A DNA stretch of 6,615 nt from Desulfobulbaceae bacterium UBA5173 (GTDB taxonomy: Bacteria > Desulfobacterota > Desulfobulbia > Desulfobulbales > Desulfobulbaceae): assembly GCA_002413355.1 (NCBI GenBank), contig DHWV01000013.1, positions 1-6,615 on the forward strand. Direction: 5' to 3'. A model generated the notes under the pieces. That model searched no databases. It saw only the letters and a program-made list of their open reading frames with translations, and had not been told where the DNA came from. Positions 1-6,401 of the stretch are shown piece by piece. Positions within the stretch are counted from its first letter, which is position 1; each line of letters begins with the position of its first letter. Made by a program: the position numbers and the translations under genes.

Positions 1-639
1 GGTGTCGGCGATGATGATGCCCTTGCCTAAAGCGTATTCCGCTGCCGTGCTGTAGAGCCGCAGGCTGATGTCCGCCATCTTCGCTGCTGTCTCTTTGCCG
101 ACGATTTCCTCCATCTGCGCCAAGGAGATGTTCTCGTCATGCAGGCCCTGCTCGGCTTTGGTTGAGGGCGTGAAGAGCGGCTGCGGGAACTTGTCCGACT
201 CGCGCAGGCCCGCAGGCAGGGCGAAGCCGCAGACCGTGGTGTTTTTCTTATAGGCTGACCAGAATGAGCCGGAGAGATAGCCCCGGACGATGCACTCAAT
301 CGGCATTACTTTGGTGCGGCGCACGAGCATGGAGCGGCCTTCGAGCTGCTCGCGGTATTTCTGGCAGACAGCCGGGTATTGGTCAACGTCAGCGGCCAGC
401 AGGTGGTTGGGAACGATGTCAGCCAGTAGCTTGAACCAGAAGAGGGAAATCTGGGTCAGCACCCGGCCCTTGCCCGGCACCGGCTCGTTCATCACCACAT
501 CATAGGCGGAGATCCGGTCTGTAGCGATCAAGAGCAGCTTGTCCGCATGACCGGAAATTTCATACATGTCGCGCACCTTGCCCCGGTGCAGCAGGTTCAG
601 TTCCGGCAAATTGGTCTGGATGAGAGCGGCATCAGTCAT
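1..639 (-). CDS. purC: SAICAR synthase (phosphoribosylaminoimidazole-succinocarboxamide synthase), C-terminus cut by window edge
   Basis: PurC joins CAIR and L-aspartate at the expense of ATP to make SAICAR, a cytoplasmic step of de novo IMP synthesis. The 213 visible residues read without a stop to the left edge. Seen in the translation: the N-terminal nucleotide-binding start HRGKVRDMYE (residues 18-27), the segment ATDRISAYDVVMNEPVPGKG (39-58), the SAICAR synthase signature around PIECIVRGYLSGSFW (113-127), and a stretch ending IIIADT (208-213). The family's second signature, D-x-K-[hydrophobic]-E-F-G, should begin at that last Asp, so the missing part is roughly the last quarter of a protein usually near 290-300 residues in this sequence class. 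The ATG at 637-639 fits the family N-terminus. It has no clear Shine-Dalgarno sequence, and the only other nearby upstream ATG is out of frame. The gene lies 72 bases downstream of adk on the same strand, which suggests a shared purine-nucleotide transcript, with a palindrome between them. Confidence 0.96.
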   Translation of the reverse strand, partial: MTDAALIQTNLPELNLLHRGKVRDMYEISGHADKLLLIATDRISAYDVVMNEPVPGKGRVLTQISLFWFKLLADIVPNHLLAADVDQYPAVCQKYREQLEGRSMLVRRTKVMPIECIVRGYLSGSFWSAYKKNTTVCGFALPAGLRESDKFPQPLFTPSTKAEQGLHDENISLAQMEEIVGKETAAKMADISLRLYSTAAEYALGKGIIIADT

Positions 640-677
640 GGCTGGAAAGAAAGTGGAAGCATGGTTGACGGAAGGCT

Positions 678-705
678 GTAGGGGCGGTTCGCGAACCGCC
701 CCTAC
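678..705. repeat. Perfect 28-base palindrome (REP-like) between adk and purC
   Basis: The half-site GTAGGGGCGGTTCG is followed at once by its exact reverse complement, giving a perfect 28-base inverted repeat. As RNA it can fold on either strand into a 12-bp GC-rich stem with a CGCG loop. No T-tract follows on either strand, so it does not look like a classical intrinsic terminator. Palindromes with GTAGGGGC...GCCCCTAC ends recur as dispersed intergenic repeats in several bacterial phyla, from general knowledge; their multiplicity cannot be tested here. In this place it would lie in an adk-purC transcript, 3 to 4 bases past the adk stop codon, where it could stabilise the upstream mRNA or separate expression of the two genes. 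Confidence 0.8.
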
Positions 706-711
706 TATTCA

Positions 712-1359
712 TTACAGATGCAGCTCTTTCTTGACTGCGGCAATAACTGCGTCGCTGCTCACTGCCTCAACCGAAAGCAACATACCTTCTTTCTTGTAGA
801 AGCCGATCAGCGGAGCGGTCTTCTCGTTGTAGGTGGCAAGGCGGTGGCTGATGGCATCCTCGGTCTCGTCCTCGCGCTGCACCACTCTGGCTCCGCATTT
901 GTCGCAGAGACCTGCCTGCTTGGGCGGGTTGGACTTGACGTTGTAAATCGCCTGACACTTAGCGTTCTCGCAGGTGCGGCGAGTGCAGAGGCGGTCGAGA
1001 ATGACATCTTTCGGCACGTCAATGCTGACCACGCAGTCCAGCTTAATGCCCAATTTGACCATAAGCTTCTTCAGCTCTTCAGCCTGCGGAATAGTGCGCG
1101 GAAAGCCGTCGAGCAGGAAGCCTTTGGCGCAGTCCGGCTCTTGCAGGCGTTTCTCCATGATGCCCATGATCAGGGAATCCGGCACGAGGTCGCCGCGCTT
1201 CATGTAGCCTTCAGCCTCTCTGCCCAGCTCGGTCCCGGCCTGCACGGCACCGCGCAGGATGTCGCCAGTGGAAATCTGGACAGAGCCGTCAATAGCAGTC
1301 AACAGTTTCGCTACAGTACCTTTGCCTGCGCCAGGTGCGCCGAGAAGGATCAGTTTCAT
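712..1359 (-). CDS. adk: Adenylate kinase, long form with cysteine-containing LID
   Basis: Adk catalyses the reversible reaction ATP + AMP = 2 ADP in the cytoplasm and balances the adenylate pool. The 215-residue product has the expected length for the long bacterial form. It shows the P-loop GAPGAGKGT (7-15), the AMP-site segment STGDILR (30-36), the adenylate kinase signature FLLDGFPRTIPQ (81-92), and a LID domain (about 123-165) with four candidate zinc-ligand cysteines C130, C135, C152 and C155, followed by QRED (161-164). The first pair is spaced C-x4-C instead of the common C-x2-C; a further Cys is at 125. The ATG at 1357-1359 is preceded by AAGGAGA (1365-1371, minus strand) at good spacing, which fixes the start. 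Its neighbours on the same strand are the DUF721 gene, 160 bases upstream, and purC, 72 bases downstream. The long open frame opposite it on the plus strand is a shadow of this gene. Confidence 0.98.
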   Translation of the reverse strand: MKLILLGAPGAGKGTVAKLLTAIDGSVQISTGDILRGAVQAGTELGREAEGYMKRGDLVPDSLIMGIMEKRLQEPDCAKGFLLDGFPRTIPQAEELKKLMVKLGIKLDCVVSIDVPKDVILDRLCTRRTCENAKCQAIYNVKSNPPKQAGLCDKCGARVVQREDETEDAISHRLATYNEKTAPLIGFYKKEGMLLSVEAVSSDAVIAAVKKELHL

Positions 1360-1364
1360 AGTGT

Positions 1365-1371
1365 TCTCCTT
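1365..1371 (-). promoter_or_regulatory. Ribosome binding site of adk
   Basis: The minus strand reads AAGGAGA five bases before the adk ATG (after it comes ACACT). It is the strongest Shine-Dalgarno match among the minus-strand genes and decides the adk start. Confidence 0.85.
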
Positions 1372-1408
1372 GTCAATATTTGAAGAAAGGCAGATGCCTG
1401 AGAAGTAT

Positions 1409-1456
1409 GCGGAGCAGCTCTATGCGACAGACTGTGCTGCCGCTCCGCCAATGCGG
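1409..1456 (-). other. Possible competing hairpins in the adk leader
   Basis: On the minus strand the arm GCGGAGCGGC (1439-1448) can pair with GCTGCTCCGC (1409-1418) in 9 of 10 positions across a 20-base loop. Its first bases, GCGGA, can instead pair with the preceding TCCGC (about 1452-1456) across a 4-base loop, so the two folds exclude each other. Neither is followed by a T-tract. This resembles a leader switch only in outline and may be chance in GC-rich DNA. No convincing sigma70-type promoter was seen in the surrounding 160-base gap (1360-1519). Confidence 0.25.
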
Positions 1457-1519
1457 AAAAAGAGACAGCATACACTATCTTGCAGCGGGATGGTAGGGGA
1501 AAGTGGGGATGCTTCTGCC

Positions 1520-1987
1520 TCAGCCGCCCTGTCTTTCCGCCATCGTCCGCCAGAGCTTGCAGAAGGCTTGCCGCACTGCCGGATCAGCGATGAACTCCGC
1601 CATCATCTGCAATTCTTGCTCCTCCTGCGGGTCAACAGCGGCGGGCGGCAGTCCGGGCTTTGCCTCCGGTAGGCAGGGAAAATCAGCAGGTTGAAGTGTC
1701 CAACGCAGGTCGCTCACCTGCGGGCCGCCGAAGGTTTCAAGAAAGGTGTTGATCTTCGTGAGTAGCTCTGGTTTGGCAAATCCGAGTTGCTGCATCCAGA
1801 TGGCGTGGGTGGTGTAAATCCACAGCTCAGTACCGAGGAAATAGGCGGGGAGGCTGTTGTTAGCAAGAGCTGGGCCAACCATGCTCGGCCAGCGGCGGGT
1901 CAGGCCGAGCAGGTATTTTTGATGGCCCCAGTGCTCGGTCAGACCGTTCAGGCCGTCCGCCACCGTTTTCAGCTCTTGGCTGGACAT
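1520..1987 (-). CDS. DUF721 / DciA-like protein
   Basis: This 155-residue protein matches the DUF721 pattern over about residues 20-98. It has a hydrophobic N-terminal helix region, W33-P-S-M-V-G-P-A with a following P47, the strand-like segment GTELWIYTTHAIWMQQL (52-68), a helix with ELLTKINTFLETFGG, and the closing strand VSDLRWTLQP (91-100). DUF721 includes DciA, which helps load the replicative helicase DnaB in bacteria that lack DnaC or DnaI. Whether this short stand-alone member does that is inference. After a proline-rich linker (about 104-120) comes an acidic then helical tail (121-151). I chose the ATG at 1985-1987. A longer frame reaches back to 2131, but its extra 48 residues lie inside the rnr coding sequence in another frame and look like a shadow. 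The chosen start is 2 bases past the rnr stop with no strong Shine-Dalgarno, which suggests translational coupling to rnr. Confidence 0.82.
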   Translation of the reverse strand: MSSQELKTVADGLNGLTEHWGHQKYLLGLTRRWPSMVGPALANNSLPAYFLGTELWIYTTHAIWMQQLGFAKPELLTKINTFLETFGGPQVSDLRWTLQPADFPCLPEAKPGLPPAAVDPQEEQELQMMAEFIADPAVRQAFCKLWRTMAERQGG

Positions 1988-1989
1988 AC

Positions 1990-4158
1990 TCAGGAAGCTA
2001 CGGCGAATGTCAACTTGCGGCTGAACATGTCCGCCTGCACCAGCCGCACCCGGATGAGATTGCCGAGGCGGTAAGTGCGACCTCTCCGCTCGCCGACCAA
2101 GCAATGACCGGTGCTGTCGTGGCTGTACCAATCGTCCTGCATGTCTTTGACTGGCACTGCGCCGCTGATCAGGCAGTCCACCAGCTCAACAAACAGGCCA
2201 AAGGCAGTCACACCGGAGATCACTGCGTCAAACTCTTCTGTCACTCGCTCACGTAAGAAGAGGGTGGCCAGCCGGGCCTGTGCATCGCGCTCGGCCTCCA
2301 CCGCAACCCGCTCTCTGCCGGAGAGAAAACCGCCTGCTGTGTCCAGCGTCTCTCCGGCAGGCAGAAGAGGTGCAGTCTTTTTCCTCGTCAGCAGATTCTG
2401 CAAAACGCGGTGCGCCACCAAGTCTGGGTAGCGGCGGATGGGCGAGGTGAAATGCAGATAGTATTCGGCGGCAAGGCCAAAATGGCCGAGGTTTTCCGGC
2501 GTGTATCTGGCCCGCTGCATGGTGCGCAGCAGCAGGTTGTTAACCACGTACTCGGCCGGACTGCCCTTGGTTTTGGCCAGCACTTCAGCGAACCAAGCCG
2601 GGCCGATGGAATGCTTGGGCAGTTCCACGCCCATCGCGGCAGCGGTGGCGATAAAGTCGCGCACTTTCTCTGGGGCAGGATTCTCATGCACCCGGAACAG
2701 CACCGGCATCTCCGCCTTGTCCAAGTGCTCGGCCACCGCTTCGTTGGCGGCAAGCATGAATTCTTCGACCAGCAAATGGGCCTGATTGCGTTTCAAGCGG
2801 CTGACTGAGGCAATCTTTCCATCAGCAAGGCGGATATCTGCCTCCGGGATGGTGAAGCCAAGCGAACCACGCTGCGTGCGCTGTTCAGCGAGCAACACGG
2901 CAAGCTCCTTAGCCTTTTCCAGCATCGGCAGGAGTTTTCTGTGCGCCTGCCGCGCCGCTTTTTCTCGCAGATACAGCACGCTGTTGACCGTATCGTAGGT
3001 CAGACGAGCATGACTGAGAATCAAACTTTTCGTAAATTTCGCGCCAATGCGGCGGCCTTGCTCGTCAAAATCCAAAATTGCGGTGAAGGCGGGCCGGTCT
3101 TGATCAGGCACCAAGGAACAGAGGTCATTGGAAAGCCGCTCCGGCAGCATGGGCAGAACCATTTCCGGCAGATAGACGCTGGTGCCGCGCTGATAGGCTT
3201 CGCGGTCAAGAGCAGTGCCGGGTCGGACGTAATGGCTGACATCGGCAATGGAGACGAAAAGCCGCCAACCTTGCTGCGTTTTTTGCGCACAGACCGCATC
3301 GTCAAAATCTTTGGCCGTGGCCCCGTCAATGGTCACATGCTTGAGATAGCGCAGATCGCGGCGACCGCCTTTAGCCTCGGTCAGCGGTTCCAGTGCGGCA
3401 ACCTCAGCCTCAACGTCCGCTGGGAAGGAGCGCGGTAGATCGAACTGCTGCACAGCCATCCTGATCTGCACTTGCGGTGAATCCGGCTGTCCCAGCAGCT
3501 CCACCACCCGGCCCAGCGGCTGCCGCTGCGGTGTGCCGTAATCGAGGATTTCCACCAGCACGGCCATGCCGTCTTCAGCATCCAGCGCGTCGCTCCGCTT
3601 GACCCGGACGGTGAAGGGCAGCTTGCTGCTATCCGGCGTGACTGTGCCCATATTGCGGTCGCTCATATACGTGCCGCAGAGATGGGTGTAGGCCCGCTTC
3701 TCGACCTCAATCACCTCGCCTTCAGGCCGGGTGGCAGAGCGGTTGGTCAGGCGAACCAGCACGGTGTCGCCGTGGCCTGCGCCGTTCAAGGCCGAAGCAG
3801 AAATGAAGATATCTTTCTGCTGCATAGCGATGTTGCCATCCAGAACTGCGAAGCCAAAGCCTTTGGCGGTCAGCGAGAGCCGCGCCCGAAGCTGGTCTTC
3901 CTGTTCAGCGATTTGCCAATGCTGATGGATCCGGCTGACCTTGCCCGCCTTTTCCAACACGTTCAAGGTTTCTTTCACCACGTTACGCTCCGACTCCGGC
4001 AGGCCAAGGCCGCTGAGCACTGCGCTCAGGGAAAGTGGCTCCTTCTGGCGGCCAAGAAAGGCAAGCAGCAGCTCGTTCAGAGAAATTTCTGGATCGGGGC
4101 GGTGTTTTTTGCGGTGGTGATAATGCAGCCGTTTCTCGTTCAGCCTTTTTTTTGACAT
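1990..4158 (-). CDS. rnr: Ribonuclease R (RNase II/RNB family 3'-5' exoribonuclease)
   Basis: RNase R degrades RNA processively from the 3' end, including structured RNA, and takes part in mRNA decay, rRNA quality control and tmRNA-linked turnover. The 722-residue product has the full layout. A basic, His/Lys/Arg-rich N-terminus is followed by a winged-helix-like region (about 41-77), cold-shock-type RNA-binding domains (GFGF near 100-103 begins the first), the RNB catalytic domain (about 268-590) and a C-terminal S1 domain (about 641-720). The active-site segment TIDGATAKDFDDAV holds the four metal-binding aspartates D278, D284, D286 and D287. The RNase II family signature lies at 559-583 and includes FTSPIRRYPDL. 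The lysine-rich tail found after S1 in some homologues is absent; the protein ends AVAS. I chose the ATG at 4156-4158 because AGGAG (4163-4167, minus strand) stands 4 bases before it; an in-frame upstream start at 4194 would add 12 unlike residues. It is probably the first gene of the minus-strand unit. Confidence 0.96.
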   Translation of the reverse strand: MSKKRLNEKRLHYHHRKKHRPDPEISLNELLLAFLGRQKEPLSLSAVLSGLGLPESERNVVKETLNVLEKAGKVSRIHQHWQIAEQEDQLRARLSLTAKGFGFAVLDGNIAMQQKDIFISASALNGAGHGDTVLVRLTNRSATRPEGEVIEVEKRAYTHLCGTYMSDRNMGTVTPDSSKLPFTVRVKRSDALDAEDGMAVLVEILDYGTPQRQPLGRVVELLGQPDSPQVQIRMAVQQFDLPRSFPADVEAEVAALEPLTEAKGGRRDLRYLKHVTIDGATAKDFDDAVCAQKTQQGWRLFVSIADVSHYVRPGTALDREAYQRGTSVYLPEMVLPMLPERLSNDLCSLVPDQDRPAFTAILDFDEQGRRIGAKFTKSLILSHARLTYDTVNSVLYLREKAARQAHRKLLPMLEKAKELAVLLAEQRTQRGSLGFTIPEADIRLADGKIASVSRLKRNQAHLLVEEFMLAANEAVAEHLDKAEMPVLFRVHENPAPEKVRDFIATAAAMGVELPKHSIGPAWFAEVLAKTKGSPAEYVVNNLLLRTMQRARYTPENLGHFGLAAEYYLHFTSPIRRYPDLVAHRVLQNLLTRKKTAPLLPAGETLDTAGGFLSGRERVAVEAERDAQARLATLFLRERVTEEFDAVISGVTAFGLFVELVDCLISGAVPVKDMQDDWYSHDSTGHCLVGERRGRTYRLGNLIRVRLVQADMFSRKLTFAVAS

Positions 4159-4162
4159 GCTT

Positions 4163-4167
4163 CTCCT
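4163..4167 (-). promoter_or_regulatory. Ribosome binding site deciding the rnr start
   Basis: The minus strand reads TTAGGAGAAGC before the ATG at 4158. This AGGAG supports the inner start over the longer frame beginning at 4194. Confidence 0.75.
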
Positions 4168-4220
4168 AATCAGGGCATTCGCGGGAAGGGGCACGGATTT
4201 TTTTCCTGTTCCCTGTTTGC

Positions 4221-4249
4221 TTCCCAGCGTTCGCAGTGTACACTACAAA
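4221..4249 (+). promoter_or_regulatory. Weak candidate promoter for the RSH gene, with a palindrome in its spacer
   Basis: In the divergent rnr/RSH gap, TTCCCA (4221-4226) and TACAAA (4244-4249) are 17 bases apart and each match the sigma70 -35 and -10 consensus at 4 of 6 positions. The spacer holds the perfect 10-base palindrome AGTGTACACT (4235-4244), a plausible repressor site. Both elements are weak and the promoter is inference. For rnr in the other direction I found no better candidate. Confidence 0.25.
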
Positions 4250-4277
4250 TCTTTAAAGAGGAAGCGCGGGCTTACGC

Positions 4278-4283
4278 AAAGGA
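4278..4283 (+). promoter_or_regulatory. Ribosome binding site of the RSH gene
   Basis: AAAGGA lies 6 bases before the ATG at 4290-4292. This supports that start and shows that the gene is set up for normal initiation. Confidence 0.75.
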
Positions 4284-4289
4284 CAGAGC

Positions 4290-6401
4290 ATGGAAGGAAA
4301 AAAATGTGATTTGGAGCAGTATCGCCGCGAGATGGAGGCCTTGATCGGCTCCAGTCCGGCAGTCCGGCTTTTCTATGAAGCCCTTGACTTTGCCGCCGCC
4401 GCCCACGAAGGGCAGATGCGCCGCTCCGGCGACCCGTACATCATCCATCCCTGCGCCACCGCCCGCATCCTCGCCGAGGAGCTGGACATCAAGAACGCCG
4501 AGATTCTTGCCGCCGCCCTGCTGCATGACACCATCGAGGATGTGGAGGATATCGTCCCGGCGGTGATCCGGGAGAAATTTGGGCCGAACGTTGAAGCTAT
4601 TGTTGTTGGCTGCACCAAGGTCAAGCACCATAGCGGCGACAAGCAGGCCCTGAAAAAGCTCGTCCACCGCCAGCTCTTCACTGGTGCGGCGGCCCGGCCA
4701 GAGGTGATGATCGTCAAAATCGCCGACCGCCTGCACAACCTGCGCACTTTAGATTCGATGCCGCGCCATAAACGGCAGCGCATCGCCGACGAGACGCTCG
4801 ACTTCTACGCCCCGCTGGCCACCATCCTTGGTCTTTTCGCGGTCAAGCGCGAGCTGTACAACCGCGCTTTGGCCAACAAATTTCCCAAACAGGGGCACAA
4901 ACTCAAGCAGCAGATTGGCAGGCTGGAGAGCAGCCCTACCCTTGCCGCCCTGACCACAAAAATCGAGCAATCGCTGAAAACGGCTGGAGTTGCAGCCACG
5001 GTGGTCATCCGCACCAAAGGGCTGTGGGGCTATTATGATCCAAAAAATCACATCCTGCGCCCGGAAATTGAAATCCCGCAGGAAATCCTGATCACCACCG
5101 GGCAGCGGCTTAACTGCTATCAGATTCTCGGCATCATCAACGAAATTTATCCGCCGGTGCCGCGCACGATTCGCGACTTCATCGCCAATCCCAAACCCAC
5201 CGGCTATCAGGGCCTGCACGCCAAGGCGATCATTGACGGCCACAAATATCTGTTTAAAATTCGCACCGAGGAGATGGCTCGCAGTGCCCAATGCGGCTTG
5301 GTGAAAGACTGGAACCCCAGCGACCGCAAGCTGGATCGTTTCCTTGCCGAGTTGAAAGAGATGTTTGACATCCTCGGCAGCGATGACACGATGTCCTACC
5401 GGGAGATGATCGCGGCCAGCGGGCGCAAGGAAATCTACACCTACACCCCGGACGGCGACCTGATCTGCCTGCCCGTGCATTCAGCGGTGCTGGACTTCGC
5501 CTTTCACATCCACACCGACATCGGCCATAGCTGCATCGGGGCAATGATCGGCAAAAAAAAGGCCGAGCCGGGCGATATGCTGCAAGATGGCAGCGTGGTG
5601 CGCATCATCCGCCAAAAAAGCCCTGTGGACTTTGATCTGGAAATGCAGACCAAATGCCAGACTCCGCGCGCTCGCAGCGAATTGGCCAAGGCCTTCCGCG
5701 AGCGGATCAAGCATGTGGCGGTCAGCACAGGCCAAGCGGTTCTGGAGCAGGAAATGCGCCGCTATGGTTTGCCCTTTGACTTGATTGAGCATCCGGGCAT
5801 GGAGAACATCTTGCTCTATTTTAACATCACCTCACGGGATGAGCTGCTCCAGCGGGTTGGGCAAGGCCGCATCCAGATGCGTGAGCTGATTTATGAAATC
5901 CGCAGCGGCCTGCTTCAAAGCCGGGATATGCTCCTCCATCAGCCAACAGGCATCCTCAACCGCATCATTCTCTCCACAGTGGATCCGGTGGTGGTAAAAT
6001 CCTCCGCCTGCTGCCGTCCCACGCCCCTGGACAAAGGCTTGGTCGGCTTGCTCAGCACACGGGGCATCTCGCTGCATAGTAAAGACTGCTTCCAGCTGAA
6101 AAAACTCAAATTTCAGCGCGAGGACGCAGTGGAGGTACGCTGGCGGCTGGGAACCACGCCGGTGCCGAAGCCACAGAAATTCGTGGTCGCCGATATCACG
6201 GCCAAGTATCTGTTCAGCCGTTTGGCCGAAGGGCCGGAAGAGCTGCGCGTGGCCCAAGTAACACAGGTGGGCGGCAGTCCTGACGTAGCTTCCTGCGCTT
6301 GGGAAGTGCAGTTCAGCGTCGCTAACCTGCTCGGCCTGAAAAAAATCATCCGCCACCTTGACCGTTCTTTCCTGTCCTGCAAATTTGATTTCCGGCAGTA
6401 G
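4290..6401 (+). CDS. RelA/SpoT homologue (RSH): intact (p)ppGpp hydrolase domain, degenerate synthetase domain
   Basis: Long RSH proteins make and/or hydrolyse the alarmone (p)ppGpp. This 703-residue protein has the full long-RSH order. The HD hydrolase domain (about 25-200) keeps R44, H53, the H79-D80 pair, E83-D84, and D146 and N150 within KIADRLHN. A synthetase-like domain follows (about 235-345), then TGS (about 379-442), a helical region (about 455-550), a zinc finger with C574, C575, H596 and C600, and an ACT-like C-terminus (about 629-703). The synthetase domain keeps PKPTGYQGLH (301-310) but departs from consensus at key places. The Glu of E-x-Q-[IL]-R-T is L321 and the Gln is K323 (LFKIRT), R-x-K-D is T-I-R-D (293-296), and the usual F-D-x-x-x-D-hydrophobic block near 258-272 is not recognisable. 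The MH..AE.G.AAHW block reads MARSAQCGLVKDW (329-341). I infer a hydrolase or regulator unable to synthesise. The family assignment is firm; the activity is not tested. The C-terminus looks complete although a transposase gene begins right after its stop. Confidence 0.93.
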   Translation: MEGKKCDLEQYRREMEALIGSSPAVRLFYEALDFAAAAHEGQMRRSGDPYIIHPCATARILAEELDIKNAEILAAALLHDTIEDVEDIVPAVIREKFGPNVEAIVVGCTKVKHHSGDKQALKKLVHRQLFTGAAARPEVMIVKIADRLHNLRTLDSMPRHKRQRIADETLDFYAPLATILGLFAVKRELYNRALANKFPKQGHKLKQQIGRLESSPTLAALTTKIEQSLKTAGVAATVVIRTKGLWGYYDPKNHILRPEIEIPQEILITTGQRLNCYQILGIINEIYPPVPRTIRDFIANPKPTGYQGLHAKAIIDGHKYLFKIRTEEMARSAQCGLVKDWNPSDRKLDRFLAELKEMFDILGSDDTMSYREMIAASGRKEIYTYTPDGDLICLPVHSAVLDFAFHIHTDIGHSCIGAMIGKKKAEPGDMLQDGSVVRIIRQKSPVDFDLEMQTKCQTPRARSELAKAFRERIKHVAVSTGQAVLEQEMRRYGLPFDLIEHPGMENILLYFNITSRDELLQRVGQGRIQMRELIYEIRSGLLQSRDMLLHQPTGILNRIILSTVDPVVVKSSACCRPTPLDKGLVGLLSTRGISLHSKDCFQLKKLKFQREDAVEVRWRLGTTPVPKPQKFVVADITAKYLFSRLAEGPEELRVAQVTQVGGSPDVASCAWEVQFSVANLLGLKKIIRHLDRSFLSCKFDFRQ

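Noticed and set aside
678..705. Intrinsic terminator after adk
   Set aside because: The stem is strong, but no run of T follows on either strand, so it was recorded as a repeat instead.
718..1383. A 221-codon open frame on the plus strand opposite adk
   Set aside because: It lies entirely antisense to a clear adenylate kinase with signature motifs and a strong ribosome binding site; its translation has no recognisable domain.
1390..1402. Short palindrome AGGCAGATGCCT in the adk leader as a hairpin
   Set aside because: With only two bases between the arms it cannot close as a stable hairpin, and its length is within chance.
1988..2131. N-terminal extension of the DUF721 protein to 203 residues
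   Set aside because: The extra residues overlap the rnr S1 domain in another frame and read as low-complexity shadow sequence; the start at 1987 fits the family and the rnr stop.
4159..4194. Longer rnr start adding 12 residues
   Set aside because: The inner ATG at 4158 has AGGAG just upstream and gives the usual basic Lys/Arg-rich RNase R N-terminus.
4749..5480. A 243-codon minus-strand open frame inside the RSH gene
   Set aside because: It is antisense to the conserved HD and synthetase regions and arises from GC-rich codon bias; no start signal or domain was seen.
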